Assembly: GCA_963704975.1 (NCBI GenBank)
Contig: CAVPIK010000003.1
Span: forward strand, 186,001 to 250,000
Direction of reading: 5' to 3'
Source of the DNA: JAGNDO01 sp963704975
Lineage (GTDB): Bacteria > Chloroflexota > Anaerolineae > Caldilineales > Caldilineaceae
Length of the DNA: 64,000 nucleotides
This document shows, piece by piece, positions 44,235 to 54,181 of the stretch. A program made the position numbers and the translations under genes. The notes under the pieces are model-generated. The model was not told the DNA's origin, did no database searches, and saw nothing but the letters and a program-made list of their open reading frames with translations. Numbering within the stretch: the first letter of the stretch is position 1; the number at the start of each line of letters is the position of its first letter.

Positions 44235-44639
44235 ATGGCTGCACCCAGACGGCGTACCGGTCGACGACAGGCCCGACGCGAAAAGAAGAATGTGCCCAGT
44301 GGCCAAGTCCACATCCATTCGACTTTTAACAACACCATTATCACCGTGACAGATCCGACTGGGGCCACGTTGACGTGGGCCAGCAGTGGGACTGCCGGTT
44401 TCAAAGGCAGCCGCAAGAGCACGCCGTTTGCGGCTCAGTTGGCTGCCCAGAGCGTAGGGCGCACGGCCTATAGCGATTTTAATATGCGACAGGTCCACGT
44501 CTTCGTCAAGGGCCCTGGCCCTGGCCGAGAGGGTGCCATTCGATCCCTGCAATCCACTGGGATCCAGGTTCTCTCAATTACCGACATTACCCCGATTGCC
44601 CATAACGGGTGTCGCCCGCCGTCCAAGCGCCGAGTCTAG
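44235..44639 (+). CDS. rpsK: Small ribosomal subunit protein S11
   Basis: S11 forms part of the 30S platform. The ATG at 44235, after AAGGAGAG, gives MAAPRRRTGRRQARREKKN and 134 residues; the frame is open upstream but not conserved. HIHSTFNNTIITVTDPTG, GFKGSRKSTPFAAQLAA and GPGPGREGAIRSLQSTG are typical. Confidence 0.96.
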   Translation: MAAPRRRTGRRQARREKKNVPSGQVHIHSTFNNTIITVTDPTGATLTWASSGTAGFKGSRKSTPFAAQLAAQSVGRTAYSDFNMRQVHVFVKGPGPGREGAIRSLQSTGIQVLSITDITPIAHNGCRPPSKRRV

Positions 44640-44977
44640 GTCTGAAACTAGCGGCGCTGATCGCCTTGTTGGCTCACGCCGGTTCCCTTCTCCTGGTTTT
44701 TGGAGATGGAACGAAGCGATGGCTGAGAATCCGGCGAACTGCACCAGGCGTAGGGCAGCAGGTCTTTCGGAGCGAGCAGAAGTTTTGCTCGCTTTCCGTT
44801 CGTTAAAGACGATGGCGTGATAGCCGTCGCAGGATCCGCCGCAAATTATCGATTGCGGGGCTTTTTGGCAGGTCTTCTCGAAGACCGTTTGGGACGACAG
44901 GATTCTGTCGAACCCGATCAAGCCGCTATTCAGGCGTCAATCATTGAATACGCTTGTGGCTCAGTTTGGAGGACAAG
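44640..44977 (+). promoter_or_regulatory. Structured leader of rpsD, 338 nt without a gene
   Basis: At least three hairpins lie in this spacer: AGCGAGCA/TGCTCGCT (44771-44793), GGTCTT/AAGACC (44871-44886) and CGACAG/CTGTCG (44895-44910). S4 autoregulates through structured leaders in several bacteria, so a regulatory role is plausible but unproven. No clear promoter or open gene was found. Confidence 0.5.
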
Positions 44978-45614
44978 ATGGCAAGGTACACAGATGCAGT
45001 TTGCAAGCTCTGCCGGCGTGAAGGTCAGAAGCTTTTTTTGAAGGGCGATCGCTGCCTCAGCCCCAAGTGCGCTATTGAAAAACGCGCTTATCCGCCCGGC
45101 AGCCACGGCAAGAAGACCATCTTCCGGCGCAAGGTCTCTGACTTTGGCATGCAGTTGCGCGAAAAGCAAAAAGCGCGCCGTATTTACGGCGTGATGGAAC
45201 GTCAGTTCCGCCGCTATTTCAAAGAGGCCTCCCGTCGCAAGGGGTTGACCGGTGTGGTGCTACTGTCCATTCTGGAAAGCCGCTTGGACAATGTGGTCTA
45301 CCGCTTGGGTTTTGCGGATAGCCGCTCCCAGGCCCGCCAGTTGGTGCTGCACGGCCACTTTGATGTCAACGGCCGCAAGACCGATATTCCTTCCTTCCAG
45401 GTCAGCTTGGGTGACGTGATCACGGTTCGGGAGAAGCAGCCGAGGCAATGAGTACTTCAAGGAGCGTGCCCCGCAGTTGCAGGGCAAGACGGTCCCGGCC
45501 TGGTTGGGGATGGAGATGGCCGCCATGCGCGGTTCCGTCCTGGGTGAACCTACCCGTGAAGATGTCGCCATCCCGCTGAACGAGCAGCTGATTGTCGAGT
45601 ACTACAGCCGCTAA
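44978..45614 (+). CDS. rpsD: Small ribosomal subunit protein S4, one indel in the reading
   Basis: S4 nucleates 30S assembly. The ATG at 44978 follows GGAGGA and gives MARYTDAVCKLCRREGQK, with zinc-type cysteines in CKLC, RCLSPKC. SILESRLDNVVYRLGFADSR and ARQLVLHGHFDVNGRKTDIP form the S4 RNA-binding domain. After VITVREKQ the frame is lost; removing one C at 45440-45441 restores RGNEYFKERAPQL, AWLGMEMAAMRG and LIVEYYSR, ending at the TAA 45612-45614 (211 residues, normal). Confidence 0.94.
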
Positions 45615-45741
45615 TCGACGTGTGCTGTTTATGCAAACCAGTTCTCCTGGCCGATGCAAAAAGGTGTCGGTTGAGGAGACGATGGTTTGCCTGTCCTATG
45701 GCTCGCGTTGCCTGAATTGAAAAAAGACAGGAGTGTAGCTG

Positions 45742-46746
45742 TTGCTAAACTTGGTGCTACCTAAAATTGAAACTGAATCGCTTTCACGCAATTACGGCCA
45801 TTTCGTGATCAGTCCCCTGGAACGGGGATATGGCATTACCCTGGGCAATTCTTTGCGCCGGGTGCTGCTCTCTTCCCTGGAAGGTGCCGCGGTGACCTCC
45901 GTGCGCATCAGTGGGATTCATCACGAGTTCACGGCCATTCCCCATGTGCGGGAAGATACCACGCGGCTGATCTTGAATCTGAAGCAGATTCGCATGCGCA
46001 GCTACAGCGAGGATCCCATCCGCATTCATGTGGAAGTGACTAGCGAAGGCCCGATTACGGCTGGCGATCTGGTCTGCCCGCCTGAAATCGAGATTGTCAA
46101 CCCGGATCTTTATCTTTTGACCGCGGATTCCAACGACGTGGAACTGGACTTGGAGTTGGTGGTGGAGCGTGGCCGTGGCTATAGCCCGGCAGAAGAGCGC
46201 CGCCGCCTGCCTCTGGGTGAAATTCCTGTGGATGCTATCTTCAGCCCCATCCGCAAGGCCGCCTACAAGGTCGAGCATACGCGTATTGGTCAACAGACCG
46301 ACTACGACAAGCTCAACCTGGAGATCTGGACCGACGGCACCGTCGCCCCAGAAGATTCTCTGCACAAGGCCGCCAGCATCCTGGTGGAGCATCTTTCTCT
46401 GCTATCGGGCACTGAAACCCGTGTGGTAGAGACGGTAGAAGAAGAAGAAGAAGGCATCCCCGCTCGGGTTGCTGAGGCTCCCATTGAGGAGTTGGAACTG
46501 ACCGTGCGGGCCTATAACTGCCTCAAGCGTGCGGGGATCACCAAGGTTGGTGAGATCCTGAAGCGCATGGAAAAGGGCGAAGATGAGATGCTGGCCATCC
46601 GCAACTTTGGCGCCAAGTCCTTGGATGAACTGGTTGAGAAACTGGACGAAAAGGGCTACTTGCATGTGGCAGGTGTAGACCTGAGCGCCTTCTTGAATCG
46701 AGCGACAGACGCCGAACTCGGTGATGACGACGAGGACGAAGGGTAA
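45742..46746 (+). CDS. rpoA: DNA-directed RNA polymerase subunit alpha
   Basis: RpoA dimerises to start polymerase assembly, and its C-terminal domain binds DNA and regulators. It starts at a TTG (45742) 9 nt after AGGAG. The N-terminal domain shows FVISPLERGYGITLGNSLRR and REDTTRLILNLKQI. A Glu-rich linker (about 235-245) leads to the C-terminal domain, ELTVRAYNCLKRAGITKVGE and NFGAKSLDELVEKL. The tail DAELGDDDEDEG is acidic. 334 residues. Confidence 0.96.
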   Translation: MLNLVLPKIETESLSRNYGHFVISPLERGYGITLGNSLRRVLLSSLEGAAVTSVRISGIHHEFTAIPHVREDTTRLILNLKQIRMRSYSEDPIRIHVEVTSEGPITAGDLVCPPEIEIVNPDLYLLTADSNDVELDLELVVERGRGYSPAEERRRLPLGEIPVDAIFSPIRKAAYKVEHTRIGQQTDYDKLNLEIWTDGTVAPEDSLHKAASILVEHLSLLSGTETRVVETVEEEEEGIPARVAEAPIEELELTVRAYNCLKRAGITKVGEILKRMEKGEDEMLAIRNFGAKSLDELVEKLDEKGYLHVAGVDLSAFLNRATDAELGDDDEDEG

Positions 46747-46853
46747 GATCTGCGTATCGTTGGCATTCTCTGAGGTTCTGGCCGTGGCCGGCTCTTCATG
46801 ACAGTATCGACCGAGCAACGGTCGAACGAGCGTAAACTAAGGGAGTTGATTGT

Positions 46854-47243
46854 ATGCGACATCGAATTGCAGGACGTACCCTGAACCGCAAGGCCGGCCC
46901 CCGCAAGGCGCTTTTCCACGGTCTTGTGCGAGAATTGTTCATCCACGAGCGCATCACCACCACCGAGGCCAAGGCCAAGGCGATCCGTGGCGATGCCGAA
47001 AAGTTGATCACCAAGGCCAAGCATGGCATGGCCGATGGCGGCAACCGTGTTCACAAGCAACGCCAGGTCGTCGCCTATCTGGGCGACCAGACCGTGGCCA
47101 AAAAGGTCTTTGAGGTCTTTGCCCCCCGCTATGAGAACCGCCCCGGCGGCTACACCCGGATCATCAAGCTGGGGATGCGCCACGGCGATGCAGCGGAGAT
47201 GGTTCTGCTTGAGCTGGTAGACAACACCGTCACCATCAGCTAA
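46854..47243 (+). CDS. rplQ: Large ribosomal subunit protein L17
   Basis: L17 lies near the tunnel exit. The 129-residue protein starts MRHRIAGRTLNRKAGPRKAL, continues FHGLVRELFIHERITTTEAK and ends GGYTRIIKLGMRHGDAAEM plus a short tail. It precedes truA, the common order. Confidence 0.96.
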   Translation: MRHRIAGRTLNRKAGPRKALFHGLVRELFIHERITTTEAKAKAIRGDAEKLITKAKHGMADGGNRVHKQRQVVAYLGDQTVAKKVFEVFAPRYENRPGGYTRIIKLGMRHGDAAEMVLLELVDNTVTIS

Positions 47244-47244
47244 G

Positions 47245-48131
47245 ATGGAAACGGCGCACCAGGCATCCGATTCCGGTTCGCCTATCCGTGTGGCGGCGCT
47301 GGTTGCCTACAATGGGGGTGCCTACAACGGCTTCCAATTGCAGGTGGGCGTGCCCACGGTCCAAGGTGCATTGGAGACTGCCCTGGCCCGTTGTGTGGGG
47401 ATCCGACTCGAAGCGGGGAAAACGCCCCGTACCGAGTTGTGGGATCCGGACGCACGGACACAGGTGTCCACGCCAGGGGCCAGGTGATTGTCACCGAGCT
47501 ACCCTGGCGACACGACTTAGCGGCATTAATGCGAGCCTGGAATGCCTATCTGCCAGCCGACATTGTGATTCGGCGACTGGCTGAGGCATCACCCGACTTT
47601 CATCCTCGATTTAGTGCGCTCAGGCGCACGTATCGATATACAGTATTCACTGCGTCACCCCAGGGCGACGCTATCATCGAAGAACGGCCACCCAGATCGC
47701 CGTTGACAGACGCCACAGCGTTCCACTTGCCCCGGACCTTGGATCTGACAGCCATGAATCTGGCCGCCGCTTTGTTGGTGGGTGAACATGACTTTGCCAC
47801 CTTTGGCCGCCCTCCCCAGGGCGTCAACACAGTGCGCACAGTCTTCCAGGCAGACTGGCAAGAGGTACGCACAACCTTGCCGGAGTTGGGGACTCAAGTC
47901 AACACCCAACAATGTCTGGTCTTTACAATCTGCGCCAATGCATTTTTGCAGCGCATGGTACGCAACCTGGTTGGCACTTTGTTAGAGGTAGGACTGGGCC
48001 AGCGTACCCCAGAAGATGTGGCAGTGGCTTTGGCCGCCAAAGAGCGAAATCGCTCGGCGTCCCCAGCTCTGCCCAATGGATTGATTCTGGAAGTTGTCGA
48101 GTATCCAGAAGAGGTAGACCCGTTTTTATAG
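47245..48131 (+). CDS. truA: tRNA pseudouridine(38-40) synthase, one indel in the reading
   Basis: TruA makes pseudouridine at positions 38-40 of tRNA anticodon arms. The N-terminal frame gives IRVAALVAYNGGAYNGFQLQ and VPTVQGALETALAR. The catalytic motif GSGRTDTGVHARGQV lies one frame away. Restoring one missing base near the C-run 47425-47428 joins them (about 295 residues). FHPRFSALRRTYRYTVF, GEHDFATFG and NAFLQRMVRNLVGTLLEVG follow. It starts 2 nt after the rplQ stop. Confidence 0.93.
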
Positions 48132-48233
48132 GCACCGCTTCTATAGCAGCAGACCCACACAGCCGGCACAAAAGCGGTTTGTGACAACGGTTCAACCTGT
48201 TGATGGAGCCATTCGCATAAAGGAGTAAGTCGC

Positions 48234-48668
48234 GTGAAGACCTATAGTCCTAACGCCGAAGCAGCCCAGGAGAGCCGAGAGTGGCTGGTTGTTGATGCCG
48301 CCGGGCAGACCCTGGGCCGACTGGCCACCCAAATTTCCTCAATTCTACGCGGCAAGCACAAACCGACCTTCAGCCCGCACATGGATTGTGGTGATTTCGT
48401 CATCGTGATCAACTGTGAGCAGATCGAAGTGACCGGCAACAAGATGGATGACGTGAAGTATTACACCCACTCCCGTTACCCTGGCGGTCTGAAGACCCGA
48501 ACCATGCGCGAGCAGATGGCGCGCTTCCCGGATCGGATCATCACGGCAGCTGTCCACGGCATGATGCCCAAGACCCGTTTGGGCCGTGCACAGATGAAGA
48601 AGCTCAAAGTCTATGCCGGTGGTGAGCATCCTCACCAAGCCCAGCAACCCAAAGTTCTGGATCTGTAG
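48234..48668 (+). CDS. rplM: Large ribosomal subunit protein L13
   Basis: L13 is an early 50S assembly protein. It starts at a GTG (48234) after AAGGAG and reads MKTYSPNAEAAQESREWLVV, with DAAGQTLGRLATQIS, LRGKHKPTFSPHMDCGD and AVHGMMPKTRLGRAQMKKL. 144 residues, normal. Confidence 0.97.
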   Translation: MKTYSPNAEAAQESREWLVVDAAGQTLGRLATQISSILRGKHKPTFSPHMDCGDFVIVINCEQIEVTGNKMDDVKYYTHSRYPGGLKTRTMREQMARFPDRIITAAVHGMMPKTRLGRAQMKKLKVYAGGEHPHQAQQPKVLDL

Positions 48669-48679
48669 GAGAATCGTTC

Positions 48680-49079
48680 ATGACTGAAGTAATTCGCTAC
48701 ACCGAAGCAGTTGGACGCCGCAAGACCGCATCGGCCCGGGTGCGTTTGTACCCTGGCACCGGTGAGATTGTGGTCAATCAACTGCCCATGGAAGAATATT
48801 TTGGCCGAGACCTGGACCGCATGGCCCTGCGCTCGCCCCTGGTCCTCACCGGCAACGAAGCTGCCTTCAACATCAGCGTCCAGGTGAAGGGCGGCGGTGA
48901 TGGCGGTCAGGCCGACGCCGTGCGTCACGGGATCTCCCGGGCCCTGTGCCTCGTGGACATCACCATGCGCCCCGCGCTCGAAGTCCGCCGGCTTTCTCAC
49001 CCGAGATGCTCGGGCCAAGGAACGGAAGAAACCCGGTCTCAAGCGTGCCCGCAAGGCGCCTCAGTACACCAAGCGCTAA
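48680..49079 (+). CDS. rpsI: Small ribosomal subunit protein S9, one indel in the reading
   Basis: S9 has a tail reaching the P-site tRNA. MTEVIRYTEAVGRRKTASAR, PMEEYFGRDLDRMALRSPLV and GGQADAVRHGISRALCLVD are in one frame. Dropping one base near 48979-48980 brings in the conserved tail KSAGFLTRDARAKERKKPG and KRARKAPQYTKR, with the TAA at 49077-49079. Corrected length is 132. It follows rplM by 11 nt. Confidence 0.94.
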
Positions 49080-49117
49080 ACCGTTTGGCGTGACCCGGTT
49101 GTTTGAAGCTAAATCGA

Positions 49118-49150
49118 CAGAAGCGATGGTCATGGCGACCATCGCTTCTG
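49118..49150 (+). terminator. Hairpin after rpsI
   Basis: CAGAAGCGATGGTC (49118-49131) pairs perfectly with GACCATCGCTTCTG (49137-49150) over 14 bp with a 5-nt loop. The following sequence is CGCGTTTCTT, so any intrinsic termination would be weak; it marks the end of the ribosomal block. Confidence 0.65.
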
Positions 49151-49196
49151 CGCGTTTCTTGCACTGTTGTGTTCTCTTTTCAAGAAGGACCCCACC

Positions 49197-49820
49197 ATGC
49201 CCCAACCCATAAAAACTGGCTTGCTTTGTGTTCCTGCCCTGGATGACGAAGCCCTGGCCGCGGTGGGGAAGACCTTGCGCGCCCGGGTGCCCGGCTGTGT
49301 GGTGATGCTAGAACGCAGTGTGGGCGGACAGCGCTATGCTTTGGAAGACATCTTGGTGCGTTGGTGCGATGAGGAGGAGCTGGACCTGGTGATCACCCTG
49401 GGCGGCACCCTGCCCGCCCCCGGCCCCAGCGGCCGGGAGGTGACCCCGGAAGCCACCCTGGCCGTGGTGGAACGCACCCTGCCCGGTTTCACCGAGGCCA
49501 TGCGCGCCCATGCCCAGGAACAGACCCCCCTGGCCTTGCTGGATCGAGGCGTGGCGGGGATTCGAGGCCGCACCCTGGTGATCAACCTGCCGGCGGGGGC
49601 TGCGCCCAGCGTGCTTTTCTTGGAAGCGGTGGTGGACTTGATCCCGGCAGTCCTGGCCCATCTGCGAGAAGACGAGGATCCTCCTCGGATGGAAGATGAT
49701 CTGGTTTTGCATTACGAGGACGATCCGCCGGACTCGCCTCCCGCTGGCCGGGCCGGGGGGAAGGGGTTGGATGCGGCGGAGTTTGCCGCCTTTCTGCGCC
49801 GAGAGCGATCTGGGGGGTAA
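49197..49820 (+). CDS. MogA/MoaB-like molybdopterin-binding domain protein
   Basis: A roughly 207-residue protein from the ATG at 49197, which follows AAGAAGGA. An in-frame start ten codons upstream is less likely. The middle, LDLVITLGGTLPAPGPSGRE then VTPEATLAVVERTLPGFTEAM and IRGRTLVINLPAGAAPSVLF, follows the MogA/MoaB pattern used in molybdopterin adenylylation. The usual GGTG is GGTL, and an extra PAPGPSG segment follows it, so activity cannot be assumed. The tail from about residue 155 is acidic and Pro-rich. No other molybdopterin genes are nearby. It ends at a strong bidirectional terminator. Confidence 0.7.
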   Translation: MPQPIKTGLLCVPALDDEALAAVGKTLRARVPGCVVMLERSVGGQRYALEDILVRWCDEEELDLVITLGGTLPAPGPSGREVTPEATLAVVERTLPGFTEAMRAHAQEQTPLALLDRGVAGIRGRTLVINLPAGAAPSVLFLEAVVDLIPAVLAHLREDEDPPRMEDDLVLHYEDDPPDSPPAGRAGGKGLDAAEFAAFLRRERSGG

Positions 49821-49823
49821 AAC

Positions 49824-49865
49824 AAAAAGGGGAGGCGACGCAATATTGCGCCGCCTCCCCTTTTT
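49824..49865. terminator. Bidirectional terminator between the MogA-like gene and tal
   Basis: AAAAAGGGGAGGCG (49824-49837) pairs with CGCCTCCCCTTTTT (49852-49865), and the interior CGCAATATTGCG is itself palindromic. Poly-A on one side and poly-T on the other make it work for both convergent genes. Confidence 0.92.
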
Positions 49866-49924
49866 GATTTACCCAAGAGGTGAATTTCACCACCACCTCA
49901 CGTTTTACGCAAAATGCCCCACGC

Positions 49925-51040
49925 CTACCCCTTGGCCTGGGTCTCGATGGCCTTGAGCAGCTTGAAATAGGAGTCGGCGAACTTTTGCACCCCTTCGTCC
50001 TCCAACTCCACGGCCACCTCGGCCATGTCGATGCCGATGGCGGCCAGCCCAGCCAGGGCCGCGGCCGCGGCGGACAGGTCGGCGTCGACGGTGCGGGCGA
50101 CGATGCCGTGATCCTCGAAGGCGTCCATAGTCTCTTGGGGCATGGTGTTGACCGTGTGGGGACCGATCAGGGTCTCCACATAGAGCACGTCCCGGTAGGC
50201 CGGGTTCTTGGTGCTGGTGCTGGCCCACAGGGGACGCTGCACCCGGGCCCCAGCTTTTTGCAGGGCGTGCCAGCGAGGACCGGCGAACTTGTTGGTGAAC
50301 TGCTCATAGGCGATCTGGGCGTTGGCCACGGCGGCCTTGCCCATGACCGATTGGAAGCATTCCTGATCTCCGGCGGAGGGGGCCTGATCGATCAGAGTTT
50401 GCAGACGGGCATCCACATTGCTGTCCACTCGGCTGATGAAGAAGCTGGCCACGGACGAGATGTGATCCACGGCTTGTCCGGCCTTGACCCGCTGTTCCAG
50501 CCCTCGCAGATAGGCCTCCTTGACTTCGGCATAGCGCTCCAGGCTGAAAATCAGGGTGACGTTGATGCTCAGTCCGGCGGCGATCAGCCGCTCGATGGCG
50601 TTGACGCCGGGGGCCGTGGCCGGCACTTTGATCAGCACGTTGGGTCGCCCCACCGCCGCGTAGAGACGCAGGGCCTCGGCCACAGTCTCCTCTTCGTCGT
50701 AGGCCAAGTCCGGGGCCACTTCCATGCTTACGTATCCGTCCGTACCCTTTGTGCGCTCGTACACCGGGCGCAGTACATCCGCCGCGGCCTGGATGTCGGC
50801 AACCGCTAGGGTCTCGAAGATGGCCTTGACGTCCAGGCCCTCCGCGGCAAAGCGTCGGATATCCTCCGTGTAGGCCGGGCTGCTGGTGATGGCCTTCTCG
50901 AAGATGGAGGGGTTGGACGTGACGCCCAACACCCCTTGATCCAACAGGGATTGAAGCTGGCCATTGTGGATCATGTTGCGCTCAATATAGTCGAGCCACA
51001 CACTCTGGCCCGCTTGCTCTAGTTCCTGTAGTCGGTTCAT
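49925..51040 (-). CDS. tal: Transaldolase
   Basis: Transaldolase moves dihydroxyacetone units between sugar phosphates in the pentose phosphate pathway. The 371-residue protein shows GVLGVTSNPSIFEKAI (about 36-51), the Schiff-base Lys in NVLIKVPAT (Lys138), SINVTLIFSLERY and VASFFISRVDSNVDARL. Length fits the longer transaldolases of about 360-380 residues seen in actinobacteria and cyanobacteria. It is a single gene with its own promoter. Confidence 0.95.
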   Translation of the reverse strand: MNRLQELEQAGQSVWLDYIERNMIHNGQLQSLLDQGVLGVTSNPSIFEKAITSSPAYTEDIRRFAAEGLDVKAIFETLAVADIQAAADVLRPVYERTKGTDGYVSMEVAPDLAYDEEETVAEALRLYAAVGRPNVLIKVPATAPGVNAIERLIAAGLSINVTLIFSLERYAEVKEAYLRGLEQRVKAGQAVDHISSVASFFISRVDSNVDARLQTLIDQAPSAGDQECFQSVMGKAAVANAQIAYEQFTNKFAGPRWHALQKAGARVQRPLWASTSTKNPAYRDVLYVETLIGPHTVNTMPQETMDAFEDHGIVARTVDADLSAAAAALAGLAAIGIDMAEVAVELEDEGVQKFADSYFKLLKAIETQAKG

Positions 51041-51149
51041 GTCCTGTTCCTTCCGGTGGTCTAGGTTGAAAAATGTTGACTATCCGGCGATAGACTTAGG
51101 TGGCGGCCAGTTGTAGCCGATCTTACTTCGCCAGGGTACGCTTGGGTCT

Positions 51150-51158
51150 ATTATACCA
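51150..51158 (-). promoter_or_regulatory. tal promoter, extended -10
   Basis: On the minus strand TGGTATAAT is a perfect -10 with the TGn extension. No good -35 is present at 17 nt (TTACCA lies 19 nt away), as is common with extended -10 promoters. The start would be near 51143, about 100 nt before the tal ATG. Confidence 0.65.
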
Positions 51159-51222
51159 TTTGCTGTGGACAAGTTGGTAAGATTTGATCAGGATAGGCAA
51201 ATGGCCCCATTTCGCCCAGTTT

Positions 51223-51251
51223 TTGACAGAACCCACAGATAGATTTACCAT
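51223..51251 (+). promoter_or_regulatory. trxA promoter
   Basis: TTGACA (51223-51228) and TACCAT (51246-51251) are 17 nt apart; transcription would start near 51258, about 87 nt before trxA. The remaining tal-trxA divergent spacer shows no other feature. Confidence 0.72.
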
Positions 51252-51344
51252 GTGTGTAGTGGATAATCAGCCGGGAACTTCCTCTGGCACGACATAAACT
51301 TTTACCATTCGGACCCATAGCGGGTTCATAACTAGGAGATACTC

Positions 51345-51671
51345 ATGGGAAATGCAGTTCAGTTGACTGATGCGAGTTTTGACGACGTGATTGCCAACAG
51401 CGAGACGCCGATCTTGGTGGATTTTTGGGCCGAGTGGTGTGGGCCGTGCAAGATGATCGCCCCGATTCTGGACGAGATCTCCACGGAGATGGCGGACAAA
51501 TTGACCATCGGCAAGCTGGACGTGGATGCCAGCGGTTCCACGGCCATGGCCTATGGCGTCATGTCCATCCCCACCCTGATTCTGTTCAAGGGCGGCGAGC
51601 CGGTGGAGCGTTTGGTCGGCTATATGCCCAAGGCTCAGTTGTTGGGGAAGATTGCCAAGCATCTGAATTAG
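51345..51671 (+). CDS. trxA: Thioredoxin
   Basis: A 108-residue disulfide reductant. FWAEWCGPCKMIAPIL holds the active site WCGPC (31-35), and the cis-proline loop reads MSIPTLILFKGG. Length and layout are those of a classic cytoplasmic thioredoxin; no signal peptide. It is a single-gene unit between its promoter and the terminator at 51761-51797. Confidence 0.96.
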   Translation: MGNAVQLTDASFDDVIANSETPILVDFWAEWCGPCKMIAPILDEISTEMADKLTIGKLDVDASGSTAMAYGVMSIPTLILFKGGEPVERLVGYMPKAQLLGKIAKHLN

Positions 51672-51760
51672 GCATGTTGGTTGATTTGTTGCTTGGTCGG
51701 GTTGTGGGCCAGTGGGCTGGTTGACCGAGCGTGCAACTTAAGTGGTATCTGATCGAGAAG

Positions 51761-51797
51761 GGCGTCTTGCTTCGCAAAGAAGTAGGACGCCTTTTTT
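51761..51797 (+). terminator. Intrinsic terminator after trxA
   Basis: GGCGTC (51761-51766) pairs with GACGCC (51786-51791), with an inner TTGC/GCAA stem, followed by six T (51792-51797). Confidence 0.82.
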
Positions 51798-51802
51798 GTA
51801 CC

Positions 51803-51830
51803 TTGCTCTCTTGTCTCGGACTGGTATAAT
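51803..51830 (+). promoter_or_regulatory. trpB2 promoter
   Basis: TTGCTC (51803-51808) lies 16 nt before TATAAT (51825-51830), which also has the TGG extension. The start would be near 51837, 60 nt upstream of the gene. Confidence 0.72.
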
Positions 51831-51896
51831 GGAACCGCCCCACCTTTCTCTACCACGAAATCAACCTATCAACCACTCAACAACCGGGAGCGACCC

Positions 51897-53270
<1,374 letters not shown>

Positions 53271-53340
53271 TCCCCATGAGTTAGCGGAGTCGTCTGCGCC
53301 GCGCAGATCGGTCAATCACTACTCAATCGGTCACCCCATC

Positions 53341-53390
53341 AAAAAACAGAGAGCCGCCGAGATTACGATCTCGGCGGCTCTCTGCTTTTT
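53341..53390. terminator. Bidirectional terminator between trpB2 and the HExxH gene
   Basis: CAGAGAGCCGCCGAGA (53347-53362) pairs with TCTCGGCGGCTCTCTG (53369-53384) over 16 bp with a 6-nt loop. Six A precede it and CTTTTT follows, so it serves both converging genes. Confidence 0.92.
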
Positions 53391-53404
53391 GCGCAGCAAA
53401 TGGT

Positions 53405-54181
53405 TTATCGCCCAGCTATGCGAGTCCCCGTCAGCACCCCCAGCAGCCAGGTGAGCACAAACAAGATCCCCACCGCCACGATATCCAGCACAATCACAAA
53501 GAAGATGGCACTGGTCAACACATCCATGGGCGCGGTGAGGTTGGACAGCCCGATGGTCAGCCACTGCCTGGGCAAGTCCAGCAAGAGGTAGAGGATGACG
53601 GCCAGGAGCAGATAGAGCAGGAAGGGGGCGAGCTGGTGGCGGTCGCTGGCGCTGGGCATCATGATATTGCCCACCACGAAGATCAGATAGGCCCACACGC
53701 CGCCGTCGGCTTGGCCCAGGGTCTGCCAAGCGGTCTGCACCACGGCCCCAACTCGCCCTTGCTGCAAGGCGGACGCCAAGCTGTCGGTCTCGAAAACACC
53801 CACGCCGATCAGGGTGATCAGCAGGGTGCCGGCGATCAACGGGGCCATCCCCACCAGGTTGTCGATGATCACCCCGCCGCTGCTGACCTGGACGCTGCCC
53901 AGGCCGATATACTTGCCCTGGCGTTGCGGCCAGACTCGAAACTTGCCCGTCTTCAGCCCCAACAATCGGGCCATGAGCCAATGGGCCGACTCATGCACAA
54001 AGACCCCGGGCATGAAGATCAGGAAATAGATCACCATGGCCATATCTTGGGATCGGGTCAGATAAAAGACTGTGTATTGCACATAGCGACTGAGCAAACG
54101 GCTCAGCCCGGCCAGGGCGGCCAGGCTGAGAATCAGTCCGAGCAGGCTGGGCCAAATGGAGGCGAAGGTAGATGATGACAT
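53405..54181 (-). CDS. Membrane protein with HExxH motif, possible M50-like metalloprotease
   Basis: A 258-residue protein with about six membrane segments. FMPGVFVHESAHWLMARLLG places HESAH (63-67) inside or at the edge of a membrane helix, as in site-2-protease relatives, followed by a soluble loop (about 78-100) and an AP-containing helix (VGMAPLIAGTLLI). I do not see a second NPDG-type motif, so catalysis is uncertain. It is monocistronic, between two terminators. The function is not recognised beyond this. Confidence 0.6.
   Translation of the reverse strand: MSSSTFASIWPSLLGLILSLAALAGLSRLLSRYVQYTVFYLTRSQDMAMVIYFLIFMPGVFVHESAHWLMARLLGLKTGKFRVWPQRQGKYIGLGSVQVSSGGVIIDNLVGMAPLIAGTLLITLIGVGVFETDSLASALQQGRVGAVVQTAWQTLGQADGGVWAYLIFVVGNIMMPSASDRHQLAPFLLYLLLAVILYLLLDLPRQWLTIGLSNLTAPMDVLTSAIFFVIVLDIVAVGILFVLTWLLGVLTGTRIAGR

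Noticed and set aside
53331..53981. Alternative minus-strand frame overlapping the HExxH membrane gene
   Set aside because: Pro/Arg/Gly-rich shadow of the membrane protein gene in another frame, running through a terminator.
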